This document shows, piece by piece, positions 42,418-51,828 of a stretch of DNA of 64,000 nucleotides (its first letter is position 1; each line of letters opens with the position of its first letter). The position numbers and the translations under genes are program-made. The stretch is from Crocinitomicaceae bacterium. Its GTDB lineage: Bacteria > Bacteroidota > Bacteroidia > Flavobacteriales_D > Parvicellaceae. The notes under the pieces were generated by a model. That model was not told the DNA's origin. It ran no database searches and was given only the letters and a program-made list of their open reading frames with translations. The stretch covers positions 39,072 through 103,071 of the forward strand of contig PBNK01000004.1 of the NCBI GenBank assembly GCA_002723085.1, given 5' to 3'.

Positions 42418-43035
42418 ATGGATTTTAAATCGAAACTTTTAAATGAAGCTGTAGAACAGATGTCCTCTTTACCAGGAATTGGGAAGAGATCAGCACTTAG
42501 ACTAGTGCTTCATCTTTTAAAAAGTTCTGAAAAAGAAGTAGAAAACTTTTCAAACTCTTTTAAAAACTTAAAAGAAAATGTATGTTTTTGCAAAAATTGT
42601 TTTCACATTGCTGAAACTGAATTGTGTGAAATATGTTCTAATACATCCAGAAAATCTGACACAATATGTGTAGTTCAAGATGTAAGAGATTTATTAGCCA
42701 TAGAAAGCACAGAACAATTTTATGGACAATACCATGTTCTTGGAGGTATTATTTCGCCTATGGAAGGTATTGGACCTGATGATCTAAAAATAAAAGAACT
42801 TATTGACAGAATTGAAAATCAAGAAATTAATGAAATTATTCTCGCCTTGCCCGCAACAATGGAAGGAGATACTACTAATTTTTACATTCATAGGAAGATA
42901 CAAGATAAAAATGTAAAACTCACTTTGATTTCTAGAGGAATTGGTGTTGGTAATCAGTTAGAATATATTGACGAATTAACCCTTGGGAAATCTCTATTAA
43001 ATAGAAGTCCATACGAAATAAACTACACTTCATAA
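42418..43035 (+). CDS. recR: Recombination mediator protein RecR
   Basis: A 205-residue DNA-repair protein that works with RecO to load RecA. A helix-hairpin-helix (SLPGIGKRSALRLVLHLL) precedes a four-cysteine zinc finger (CFCKNCFHIAETELCEIC) and a Toprim domain with ICVVQDVRDLLAIE and YHVLGGIISPMEGIGP. Length is standard. It is followed 9 bases later by the glycosyltransferase fusion. Confidence 0.97.
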   Translation: MDFKSKLLNEAVEQMSSLPGIGKRSALRLVLHLLKSSEKEVENFSNSFKNLKENVCFCKNCFHIAETELCEICSNTSRKSDTICVVQDVRDLLAIESTEQFYGQYHVLGGIISPMEGIGPDDLKIKELIDRIENQEINEIILALPATMEGDTTNFYIHRKIQDKNVKLTLISRGIGVGNQLEYIDELTLGKSLLNRSPYEINYTS

Positions 43036-43044
43036 TTCATACTA

Positions 43045-44973
43045 TTGGACATTTCAATTATCATAGTAAATTATAATGTAAAACATTTTTTAGAACAATG
43101 CTTATTATCTGTTGAAAAGGCAATAAAACAAATTGAAGCAGAAGTATTTGTAGTTGATAATAATTCGGTAGATGGTTCTGTTCAACTTGTTAAAGATAAG
43201 TTTCCTAATATTTCACTGATTGAAAACAAAGAAAACACAGGTTTTTCAAAAGCCAATAACCAAGCAATACATCTTTCAAAAGGAAAGTATATTCTTTTGT
43301 TAAATCCGGACACAGTAGTTGAAGAAGACACTTTTTCAAAATGCATTGCATTCATGAATCAACATGAAAATGCAGGAGCATTAGGAGTGAAAATGATTGA
43401 TGGAAAAGGAAATTTTTTGCCAGAATCTAAAAGAGGACTGCCTACCCCAGCAGTTGCTTTTTATAAAATTTTTGGACTTTCTACATTATTTCCTAGATCA
43501 AAAAAAATGGGAAAATACCACTTAGGATATTTATCAAAAAACGAAAACCATAAGATTGATGTTCTTTCTGGTGCGTTTATGTTTTTAAGAAAAAGTGTTT
43601 TGGATAAAATAGGCGTTTTAGATGAATCTTTTTTTATGTATGGTGAAGATATTGATTTATCCTACAGAGTTAAATTAGCAGGTTACGATAATTATTATTT
43701 CTCAGAAACAAGTATAATTCATTATAAAGGAGAAAGCACAAAAAAGGGCTCTATAAATTATGTTTTTGTCTTTTATAATGCCATGATTATTTTTGCCAAA
43801 AAACACTTTTCTGAAAAGAATGCAAAAACTTTTTCATTTTTAATAAACTTAGCCATTTATATTAGAGCATTTATAGCACTTGTTCAAAGATTTATTTTAA
43901 GATGGAGCATTACTATTTTTGACTTTTTAATTCTTTCTCAACTAATTTTTCTTTTTTCAAAGTTTTATCAAGAATATACAAAAGTTCATTTTCCAGAAGA
44001 TACTATCTTTTTAATGATCCCATTTTATTCATTAGTACTAACATTAGTTAGTCGTTCATTTGGTACACATCACCCCCCTTTTAAGTTCAGCAATCTATTA
44101 AAATCTGGTGCGATTGGTGGGATAATTCTGTTAGCTTCTTATGCATTATTTCCTAAAACCATTCAGTTTTCAAGAACAGTAATTTTAGTTTCTAGTGTAT
44201 TGTTTATTATTTCTTCTGTTTCCATACGTTTATTATTTCGTTTGTTTAAAATTGGATTATATAACAAACATCAAAACACAAAAGGGCGAATAGCAATTGT
44301 AGGTTCTAAACAAGAAACAAGTAGAATTGAATCGCTAATAGATAAAATAAGAGCTAACCATAAAATTTATAAAGTTTCTAATTCAGAATTAAACATACAT
44401 GATTTAGACATTAATATTAATCAACTAAATGAATTCATAAGAATAAAAAGAATTGATGAGGTCATTTTTTGTGCAAAAAGCATGAGTTCTCATGAAATTA
44501 TAAGAGCTATGTCATCAATTTCAACAAAAAAAAATATTGAATTTAAAATATCTCCGGAAAAATCTCAATTCATAATAGGAAGCAATTCCATTCACAGTGA
44601 AATGGACATGTATACCACAAAAATGAATAACATAAATAGCCAAAATAATTTGATAAAGAAAAGAACTTTTGATTTATATATTTCTGTTGCTATTTTATTT
44701 TTAAGTCCATTAATTTTGATTTTAAGTCCCAAAAGATGGATTATTTTAAAAAATGTATTTCATGTGATTTTTGGCAGTAAAACTTGGATTGGGTATGTTA
44801 AAAGTGGAAACAACTTAAAATTGCCTCAAATAAAGGAAAATGTTTTTGACATCAACAACAATTATAATTTAGATAATCAAGACTATTTAGATAAAATAAA
44901 TATTATATACGCTAAAGACTACTCAGTAAGCAACGACTTTACAATGCTTATTAAAAAAGTAATATCTAAATAA
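43045..44973 (+). CDS. GT2 glycosyltransferase fused to a degenerate sugar-phosphotransferase-like half
   Basis: A 642-residue membrane protein starting at TTG. Residues 1-230 are a GT-A glycosyltransferase of the rhamnosyl/WcaA type (SIIIVNYNVKHFLEQCL, VVDNNSVDGS, LLNPDTV, SGAFMFLRKSVL, FFMYGEDIDLSYR). Four or so membrane segments follow (~265-400), then a Rossmann-like stretch (KGRIAIVGSKQE, ~412). The C-terminus begins LIKKRTFDLYISVAILFLSPL like WbaP/WcaJ proteins but lacks the rest of their catalytic signature. The architecture suggests an ancient fusion whose second half is now structural. Similar long proteins are common in Bacteroidota. Confidence 0.8.
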   Translation: MDISIIIVNYNVKHFLEQCLLSVEKAIKQIEAEVFVVDNNSVDGSVQLVKDKFPNISLIENKENTGFSKANNQAIHLSKGKYILLLNPDTVVEEDTFSKCIAFMNQHENAGALGVKMIDGKGNFLPESKRGLPTPAVAFYKIFGLSTLFPRSKKMGKYHLGYLSKNENHKIDVLSGAFMFLRKSVLDKIGVLDESFFMYGEDIDLSYRVKLAGYDNYYFSETSIIHYKGESTKKGSINYVFVFYNAMIIFAKKHFSEKNAKTFSFLINLAIYIRAFIALVQRFILRWSITIFDFLILSQLIFLFSKFYQEYTKVHFPEDTIFLMIPFYSLVLTLVSRSFGTHHPPFKFSNLLKSGAIGGIILLASYALFPKTIQFSRTVILVSSVLFIISSVSIRLLFRLFKIGLYNKHQNTKGRIAIVGSKQETSRIESLIDKIRANHKIYKVSNSELNIHDLDININQLNEFIRIKRIDEVIFCAKSMSSHEIIRAMSSISTKKNIEFKISPEKSQFIIGSNSIHSEMDMYTTKMNNINSQNNLIKKRTFDLYISVAILFLSPLILILSPKRWIILKNVFHVIFGSKTWIGYVKSGNNLKLPQIKENVFDINNNYNLDNQDYLDKINIIYAKDYSVSNDFTMLIKKVISK

Positions 44974-45007
44974 TTGATTTATATTTTTAATACTATTCCT
45001 TTTAATC

Positions 45008-45037
45008 TTGATTTTACTGTAAATAAAGTTATTTTTG
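45008..45037 (+). promoter_or_regulatory. Promoter of the E2 acyltransferase gene
   Basis: TTG at 45008-45010 and TATTTTTG at 45030-45037 are separated by 19 bases, a good match to the Bacteroidota pattern. The -7 box ends 25 bases before the ATG at 45063, leaving a leader of about 20 bases. Confidence 0.6.
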
Positions 45038-45062
45038 TAGGCTAATTATCAAGAAATTAAAA

Positions 45063-46388
45063 ATGTCAGAAATTCAAGTTTTATTACCTAAGATGGGGGA
45101 AAGTGTGGCAGAGGCCACAATTACAACATGGTTGAAAGCTGTTGGAGATACTATAGAAGAAGATGAACCAATTGTTGAAATCGCTACTGATAAAGTGGAT
45201 TCTGAAGTACCTTCTCCTGCTTCAGGAGTTCTTAAAGAAATATTATTTAACGAAGGTGATGTTGTTGAAGTTGGGACTTCTTTTGCTGTTATTCAAACAG
45301 ATGGAGAAATTGAAAATATAAACCCTGTTGAAAATACAGAAAAGGTTAATAACGAAGTTGAAAACATTGAAAAAGAAGTAGCATCTACAATTCTTGAGCC
45401 TTTATCACAAAAAGAAGAAAATGCTACATCTAATTTAACCTCAAATTCAGAAGGGAAATTCTATTCTCCATTAGTAAGAAGCATTGCCAAGGAAGAAGGG
45501 GTTTCAATAAATGATTTAAATGCAATAAAGGGTTCTGGGACAAACGGAAGAGTTACTAAAAAAGACATACTTTCTTTCATTGAAAACAAAGGGGCTAACT
45601 CAACTTCTCAAGACTCTACCACCACGGCTATTAAGGCTATACCTGTTCAACCCCAAGCTTCATTAAATATAGATTCTGGTGAGAATGAAGTAATTGAAAT
45701 GGACAGAATGAGAAAGTTAATTGCCGATCACATGGTAATGTCAGTAAAAACTGCACCTCATGTAACTTCTTTTGTTGAAGCTGATGTAACTAATATTGTA
45801 CTTTGGCGAAACAAAATCAAAAATAAATTCCAAGAAAAAGAGGGGGAGAAATTTACTTTTACACCTATCTTTCTTGAAGCGGTTGCCAAAGCTCTTAGAG
45901 ACTTCCCTATGGTAAACTCTTCAATTGACGGAGATAAAATCATTATTAAAAAAGATATTAATGTGGGAATGGCAACAGCATTGCCATCTGGAAATTTAAT
46001 TGTTCCTGTTATAAAAAATGCTGATCAATACAACATTGTCGGTCTTGCTAAAAAAGTAAACGACTTAGCCAATAGAGCCAGAATTAACAAATTAAATCCA
46101 GATGAAATTCAAGGTGGAACTTATACCATTTCTAATGTTGGAACATTTGGGAATGTTATGGGAACTCCTATTATAAATCAACCTCAAAGTGCTATTCTTG
46201 CATTAGGAGCTATAAGAAAAAAACCAGCAGTTATTGAAACACCTACTGGTGATGCCATTGCAATAAGACACATGATGTTTTTATCTCATTCTTATGACCA
46301 TAGAAATGTTGATGGTGCTCTAGGAGGTCAATTTGTAAAAAGAGTAGCCGATTATTTAGAAAAATTTGATCTTAATAGAGAAATTTAA
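45063..46388 (+). CDS. Dihydrolipoyl acyltransferase (E2) of a 2-oxo acid dehydrogenase complex
   Basis: A 441-residue E2 core protein. One lipoyl domain (residues 1-80) carries the lipoylated lysine K44 in EIATDKVDSE. A Glu/Asn/Thr-rich linker follows, then an E3/E1-binding domain (~135-172, SPLVRSIAKEEGVSINDL), a second linker and the catalytic domain (~205-441) with SHSYDHRNVDGALGG. The single lipoyl domain and sequence suit a branched-chain or 2-oxoglutarate-type E2. E1 and E3 genes are not in the window, so the substrate is left open. Confidence 0.93.
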   Translation: MSEIQVLLPKMGESVAEATITTWLKAVGDTIEEDEPIVEIATDKVDSEVPSPASGVLKEILFNEGDVVEVGTSFAVIQTDGEIENINPVENTEKVNNEVENIEKEVASTILEPLSQKEENATSNLTSNSEGKFYSPLVRSIAKEEGVSINDLNAIKGSGTNGRVTKKDILSFIENKGANSTSQDSTTTAIKAIPVQPQASLNIDSGENEVIEMDRMRKLIADHMVMSVKTAPHVTSFVEADVTNIVLWRNKIKNKFQEKEGEKFTFTPIFLEAVAKALRDFPMVNSSIDGDKIIIKKDINVGMATALPSGNLIVPVIKNADQYNIVGLAKKVNDLANRARINKLNPDEIQGGTYTISNVGTFGNVMGTPIINQPQSAILALGAIRKKPAVIETPTGDAIAIRHMMFLSHSYDHRNVDGALGGQFVKRVADYLEKFDLNREI

Positions 46389-46390
46389 AA

Positions 46391-48892
46391 ATGAAATTTA
46401 AGCACCTTACTTACATTGCTGTATATGCATTTTTTTTGATGCAAAACTCTATTATAATTGCTCAAAATAAAGATGATTCCAAACCTGAATTTAAAAAGAA
46501 AATAGAAGCAGCAAATCTTTTAAATATTGAAAAAAGATATGAAATTGCTAAAAATTTATTTTTGGAATTAGCTGCTGACAATCCCGATAATGCTAACATT
46601 AACTACAAAACTGGACATTGCTTGCTTAAAACATCTTTTATGAAAAAAGATGCGCTTTCATATCTTGTAAAAGCTACTGAAAACATTTCTAAAAAAGCTT
46701 ATGATGAATTTGATTTCAGCATTGAACATGCACCAATTTATACTTATTTTTATTTAGCTGAAGCCTATCACCACAACTATTCTATAGACTCTGCTATTAA
46801 ATATTATAAATTATTTCAAAATGTAGCCAGTAAAAAAAACATGCTACAAAATAAAGCTTCACATTACATAAAACAATGTGAAACAGCTATTAAGCTTTTA
46901 GAAAATGAAGAAAACTATAAACTAATTAATATAGGAGAACAAATTAATAGCTCATTTGCCGACTATAATCCTACACTTACTTTAGATGAAAGTGCCATGT
47001 ACTTTACATCAAGAAGACTTAGAACAGACCCAAATCAAATGTCTAATCAAGAAATTTTTTGTCCTATTGATGGACAGCACTTTGAAGATATATATGTTTC
47101 GTATAAAAACCTTAAAACTGGAGAATGGGGAAAACCTCAAATAATGGAGTTTTCAAATCCAAATAGCCATCAGGCTACTGTAAGCATATCTGGTGATGGA
47201 GAAAAATTAATCATTTATCAAAGCAAGACTGATGATGAAGACACATACATTTACTATACAACACGAGAAAAGGAATTTTATAGACCAATTCCATTAAAAC
47301 CAATCGACAAAAATAAATTAAGAGAAAATCATATCACCATTTCTTCAGATAGTAAAACAATATATTTTGTAAGTGATAATAAAAATGGAATGGGGGGGAA
47401 AGATATATATAGGATTGTAAAACTTCCTAATGGCGAATGGAGCAAAGCTTTTAATGTAGGGCCCCCAATAAATACTAAATTTGATGAAGATTCTCCCTTT
47501 ATTCATCCAGATGGAAAAACACTTTACTACAGTTCTAATAATGATGAAAGTATGGGTGGGTATGACATTTTCTTTTCAAGGAAAATTGATGACAGAACAT
47601 GGTCTCAACCTTCTAATATGGGATTCCCTTTAAATACTGTCGATGACGATTTGTTTTTTTCTACCAGCCCAGACGGTAAAAGAGGATATTATGCTTCCTC
47701 TCATGAAGGCGGATATGGAGAAAGCGACATTTATATGGTTGAATTATCAAACTCAGTTACAGAACCTGTAACCATTCTAAAAGGCTTTATTGATAAAGGA
47801 GAAAATGATAAACTTCCTCAAGGAATAGTTATTTGGGTTTATGACCTAAATAACGATGCTGACCCATTACAATACATTCCAAATAAAAACAATGGATCAT
47901 ATGTTTTCTCATTGGAACCTTGTCATGAATATTCTGTTGAATATACTTTAATGAATAAAACATTTTATGAGACTACATTTAAAGTTCCATGTGAAGCAGA
48001 TTATCATGAAATAAACAAACCGATTACTATCCCAAATATCTCTGTTGACGGTTCTATCGTAATAGAAAATAATGATTCAACTGACGAAATTAAAAACAAA
48101 GAAATTACTAATAATGCTGTTGATTCAATAATAAATAAAGAAATTATTAATGACCAACCAATAGTTAAATTTAACACCCTTAATCAAGGACAAAAATCCA
48201 TAACAAAGTTATATATGGTTGATGAAAATGGAAACATTCTTTATGAAGCAATATTAACTCCTTCAGGGTTTAGATTTGAACAACTCCCATATCAAGAAGA
48301 TTATATTTTTAAAATAGAAAACTTACCAGATAGCTTAACTATTGAAGATATTAAAATTCAATTTAAAAATAACAAAGAAACCATTTCATTCAGTACTAGT
48401 GTTAATACATCAAATAGTATAATTAAATACCAAGTGAAAAAAGATGATATCTTAATTTCAGAAACTAAAAAAGAAGATGAAAAAGAAAACGAAATATCAC
48501 AAAGTGTAAATAACAATACTGAACCTTACATATTTCAAATCAACTTTGGATATAACATTACTTCCAATAAAAAACAAGAAGATGAGGCGAATGCTCTTCT
48601 TAAAACAATGCAAGAATTAATTTCTAAAAGAGGATATGTAAATATTGATATTGTTGGAAGTGCATCCACTGTACCAACAAAATATGTCTCTTCAAATTTA
48701 GAACTGGCTAAATTAAGAGTGAAAGATGCTAAAAGAATGATGAACAAAAAATACAATCTTTATAAAATTGACTCCAAAAAGGTTAAAATAATCAAAGAAA
48801 AGCCAATAGTATCAGGACCAAAATATGATGGCGATTATTACGACACTTCTAAATATGGAAAGTATCAATATATTAAAATAATTGCTTACTAA
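46391..48892 (+). CDS. TPR-PD40-OmpA-like envelope protein resembling PorE
   Basis: An 833-residue exported protein. A signal peptide (YIAVYAFFLMQNSIIIAQ) is followed by TPR-like helices (~25-170) and a PD40/WD40-like propeller (~180-450) with units such as YYSSNNDESMGGYDIFFS and GYYASSHEGGYGESDIYMV. A carboxypeptidase-regulatory-like domain (~455-540) and an OmpA-like C-terminus (~705-833) complete it. This order of domains is that of PorE, a T9SS component that links the machine to peptidoglycan. The lipoprotein cysteine of PorE is not visible here, and the OmpA part is divergent, so only resemblance is claimed. It follows the E2 gene by 2 bases. Confidence 0.72.
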   Translation: MKFKHLTYIAVYAFFLMQNSIIIAQNKDDSKPEFKKKIEAANLLNIEKRYEIAKNLFLELAADNPDNANINYKTGHCLLKTSFMKKDALSYLVKATENISKKAYDEFDFSIEHAPIYTYFYLAEAYHHNYSIDSAIKYYKLFQNVASKKNMLQNKASHYIKQCETAIKLLENEENYKLINIGEQINSSFADYNPTLTLDESAMYFTSRRLRTDPNQMSNQEIFCPIDGQHFEDIYVSYKNLKTGEWGKPQIMEFSNPNSHQATVSISGDGEKLIIYQSKTDDEDTYIYYTTREKEFYRPIPLKPIDKNKLRENHITISSDSKTIYFVSDNKNGMGGKDIYRIVKLPNGEWSKAFNVGPPINTKFDEDSPFIHPDGKTLYYSSNNDESMGGYDIFFSRKIDDRTWSQPSNMGFPLNTVDDDLFFSTSPDGKRGYYASSHEGGYGESDIYMVELSNSVTEPVTILKGFIDKGENDKLPQGIVIWVYDLNNDADPLQYIPNKNNGSYVFSLEPCHEYSVEYTLMNKTFYETTFKVPCEADYHEINKPITIPNISVDGSIVIENNDSTDEIKNKEITNNAVDSIINKEIINDQPIVKFNTLNQGQKSITKLYMVDENGNILYEAILTPSGFRFEQLPYQEDYIFKIENLPDSLTIEDIKIQFKNNKETISFSTSVNTSNSIIKYQVKKDDILISETKKEDEKENEISQSVNNNTEPYIFQINFGYNITSNKKQEDEANALLKTMQELISKRGYVNIDIVGSASTVPTKYVSSNLELAKLRVKDAKRMMNKKYNLYKIDSKKVKIIKEKPIVSGPKYDGDYYDTSKYGKYQYIKIIAY

Positions 48893-48908
48893 TTAAACAT
48901 TATTTTTC

Positions 48909-50441
48909 TTGAAAAAAATTTTACTTATACTGTTATTAATTAGTATCGTTAATCAGTATAAGTGCCAAAATTTTGAATTAGCTCCTGATGAATATTTTAA
49001 AAATAAAAATTACCTAAATGCTTTTGTTGGGTATAAAATGTTATTTCATGAGGAGCCAAAAAAAATAAATTTATTAAAGAAAATTGGGAATTGTATTTTA
49101 AAATCAAATATTGACAGAAACAAAGCTTCAAAGTATTTTATTGATTATTTAAAGGTCAAGCCTAAAGATAAGGAAGTTTGGATTTCATTATGTAACTCCT
49201 ATTTATATGGATATCAATTTAATCAAGCAAGAGAAGCAATTGATAATTATATTCTTAACAATGGGAAAAACAAAAAATTAATTATTAGTAAATTAAACCA
49301 AATTGAAACAGTTGAAAAATTATACAATTCAAACTACAATATAAGCATAAAAAATCTTGGGAATAAAGTAAATTCATCCAACATGGAAACATGCCCTTTT
49401 ATAGATGTAAATGAAAAATTCATAGTCTATTGCTCAAATAAAGAAGGGAGTAAAGGCCATTTACAATTAAATGGTTCATATAATTCAGATTTATACATTA
49501 GCCGTTACAACGGAATGTTTTTTCAAAAAAACAAATCTCTTAAAACATTAAACTCTACAAATAATGAAAGAATTATAGGTATAGATGAAAAAGGGTCTTT
49601 TATATATTACAAAAGTGAAAATCAATTTATTAAATCAACTAACCCAATAATCATGCAAGCAAAAAAAAGAGGGTTTAATTACAAAAAAAAGCAGACATAC
49701 AGAGATTTAAATATTGATTCTAAAATCATTGTCAACTATTTATATTTAAATGATGAACATAATAAATGTTTTATTTCCGGTAAAGAGCATAATGAAAAAA
49801 ACAAAGCAAAAATTTATGAACTTAAAAAGCTTCCCAATGGAAAATGGGGCAACGCAAAACAAACTCAAGAAATAAATTTAGCAGGAAATAACATTTCACC
49901 TTATTTTCATAAAGAAACTAATACGCTATATTTTGCTTCTGATAACGAACTAGGGATGGGCGGATATGACATATATAAGTCAACGTATAATTTCAACTCT
50001 AAAAGTTGGTCATCTCCAAAAAATATGGGTTACCCAGTTAATTCACCATATAACGAAAATAACATTAGTTTCAATCATGAAGGAAATAGAGCTTTTATTT
50101 CATCTATTAGACCAGGCGGGGTAGGCGATTATGATATATACCAACTTGATTTTTTGGACAAAAGGGTAAATAAAGCTGTATTTATTGTAGAAATAATAAA
50201 TCAAAAAAATGACAAAAAAATATTTGATGCTGAAATTGAAATTTTCAACGATCATAATATATTAATTGGACAATATTTACCTAATAATATTTCTGGAAAC
50301 TTTTCTTTGATATTGGAAAGAGGAAATTATAAACTAAATTGTATAGTTGATGGCAAGACTTTGCTAAAAAAAGAATTAACCGTTTCAGATTTTGATACTA
50401 AAAAGGAAAATAAAAAACTTAAATTACTAATTGAGCAATAG
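48909..50441 (+). CDS. TPR-PD40 exported protein, shorter relative of the preceding gene
   Basis: A 510-residue exported protein beginning at TTG with signal peptide KKILLILLLISIVNQYKCQ. TPR-like repeats (~20-130) lead into a PD40 propeller whose units (YFASDNELGMGGYDIYKS, AFISSIRPGGVGDYDIYQL) match those of the preceding gene. A short carboxypeptidase-regulatory-like domain ends the protein (~425-500) and the OmpA-like part is missing. It is 16 bases downstream of the 833-residue paralogue, and the two probably arose by duplication. They may act together in the envelope, but this is inference. Confidence 0.75.
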   Translation: MKKILLILLLISIVNQYKCQNFELAPDEYFKNKNYLNAFVGYKMLFHEEPKKINLLKKIGNCILKSNIDRNKASKYFIDYLKVKPKDKEVWISLCNSYLYGYQFNQAREAIDNYILNNGKNKKLIISKLNQIETVEKLYNSNYNISIKNLGNKVNSSNMETCPFIDVNEKFIVYCSNKEGSKGHLQLNGSYNSDLYISRYNGMFFQKNKSLKTLNSTNNERIIGIDEKGSFIYYKSENQFIKSTNPIIMQAKKRGFNYKKKQTYRDLNIDSKIIVNYLYLNDEHNKCFISGKEHNEKNKAKIYELKKLPNGKWGNAKQTQEINLAGNNISPYFHKETNTLYFASDNELGMGGYDIYKSTYNFNSKSWSSPKNMGYPVNSPYNENNISFNHEGNRAFISSIRPGGVGDYDIYQLDFLDKRVNKAVFIVEIINQKNDKKIFDAEIEIFNDHNILIGQYLPNNISGNFSLILERGNYKLNCIVDGKTLLKKELTVSDFDTKKENKKLKLLIEQ

Positions 50442-50445
50442 AGCT

Positions 50446-51219
50446 ATGAATTTAAAACTTAAAAAACCCTTAATCATTCTTGATTTAGAAGCAACAGGAG
50501 ATCATATAGTGAAAGATAGAATTGTAGAAATTGCAATGATAAAGCTACATCCTGATGGGAAACAAGAAAAATATGAAAAAAGAATAAACCCGAACCAACC
50601 CATTCCTATTGAAATATCCGAAATTCATGGAATCTATGATTTTGATGTTTTAAAATGCCCTTCATTTAAAGATCTTGCAAGTGAAATTAAAGAATTTATA
50701 TCTGATAGTGATCTTGGAGGTTTTAACTCAAACAAATTCGACATTCCTATGTTAGAGGAAGAATTTATGCGTTCTGGTATTTCATCCGATTTTATAGAAA
50801 AAAAACTAATTGATGTTCAAAATATTTTTCATAAAATGGAAAAAAGAACACTGATTGCAGCATATAAATTTTATTGCAATAAAGATTTAGAAAATGCCCA
50901 TTCTGCCATGCATGATGCTCAAGCAACTTTAGATGTTTTAATGGCTCAAATAGACCGTTATGAAGAATTAGAAAACCATATTGAATTCTTGAGTGAATTT
51001 TCAAAAGCAGGACAAAGAGCATTAGACTACGCTAATAGAATTTCTCTAAATAAAGAAAATGAACCTACAATAAATTTTGGGAAACATAAAGGGAAACTTG
51101 TTAAAGAAGTTTTTAAAAAAGAACCTGGATACTTTTCTTGGATAATGAAAGGAGATTTTAGTGCTAATACTAAAGCCTGTTTTCAGAAAATTTGGGATGA
51201 AATAAAAGAAAAAAAATGA
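50446..51219 (+). CDS. DnaQ-like 3'-5' exonuclease (DEDDh)
   Basis: A 257-residue exonuclease. ExoI is LIILDLEATGDH with metal-binding Asp and Glu, ExoII is GGFNSNKFDIPML, and ExoIII is AHSAMHDAQATLDVL with catalytic His and Asp. The last ~50 residues contain INFGKHKGKLVKEV, an accessory motif seen in other bacterial DnaQ-like proteins. ATG at 50446 is preferred over a TTG at 50431 that would overlap the preceding gene. It overlaps the FAH-family gene by 4 bases. Confidence 0.92.
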   Translation: MNLKLKKPLIILDLEATGDHIVKDRIVEIAMIKLHPDGKQEKYEKRINPNQPIPIEISEIHGIYDFDVLKCPSFKDLASEIKEFISDSDLGGFNSNKFDIPMLEEEFMRSGISSDFIEKKLIDVQNIFHKMEKRTLIAAYKFYCNKDLENAHSAMHDAQATLDVLMAQIDRYEELENHIEFLSEFSKAGQRALDYANRISLNKENEPTINFGKHKGKLVKEVFKKEPGYFSWIMKGDFSANTKACFQKIWDEIKEKK

Positions 51220-51827
51220 AAATAATATGTATAGGTAGAAATTATGCACTTCATGCAAAAGAAATGGGGAGCAGCACCACTGAAAAACCCATGTTTTTTT
51301 TAAAACCAGATTCTGCTATATTGCCAAAAAGAAACCCTTTTTTTATACCAAACTTTAGTGAAGAAATTCATCATGAAGTAGAATTAATTATTAAAATTAA
51401 AAAACTTGGGAAATCTATAGATGAGAAATTTGCTCATTCATACTATGATGAAATCGGATTAGGAATTGACTTTACTGCAAGAGATTTACAATCTAAATGC
51501 AAAAAACTAGGTCACCCTTGGGAAATTGCAAAAGCATTTGACCAATCTGCAGTGGTATCTGAAAAATTTATTAATAAAAAAGAATTTTCTGGAACAAATA
51601 TTAATTTTAGACTAACAAAAAACAAAGAGATTGTTCAAAAAGGAAACGGGAATGATATGATTTTTTCGCCTGCTAAAATTATTAGCTATGTGTCTCAATT
51701 TATGACATTAAAAATTGGTGATTTAATATTTACAGGCACTCCTTCTGGAGTTGGGAAAATTAAAATTAATGATGAACTTGAAGGGTTTATTGAAAACACT
51801 TCAATGTTTAAAATCAAAATTAAATAG
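51216..51827 (+). CDS. Fumarylacetoacetate hydrolase-family protein (acylpyruvase-like)
   Basis: A 203-residue hydrolase of the FAH superfamily, small single-domain type. CIGRNYALHAKEMG opens it, with IHHEVELIIKIKKLGK carrying the metal-binding Glu residues, IGLGIDFTARDLQ, and IFTGTPSGVGKI near the end. The nearest well-known members are acylpyruvases and oxaloacetate decarboxylases (FAHD1). It is different from the fahA enzyme at 15349. It overlaps the exonuclease by 4 bases and converges on a lipoprotein gene with 1 base between stops. Confidence 0.9.
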   Translation: MKIICIGRNYALHAKEMGSSTTEKPMFFLKPDSAILPKRNPFFIPNFSEEIHHEVELIIKIKKLGKSIDEKFAHSYYDEIGLGIDFTARDLQSKCKKLGHPWEIAKAFDQSAVVSEKFINKKEFSGTNINFRLTKNKEIVQKGNGNDMIFSPAKIISYVSQFMTLKIGDLIFTGTPSGVGKIKINDELEGFIENTSMFKIKIK

Positions 51828-51828
51828 T

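Noticed and set aside
51216..51827. Second fumarylacetoacetase for tyrosine breakdown
   Set aside because: It is the small single-domain FAH-superfamily type (203 residues) and lacks the N-terminal domain of true FahA.
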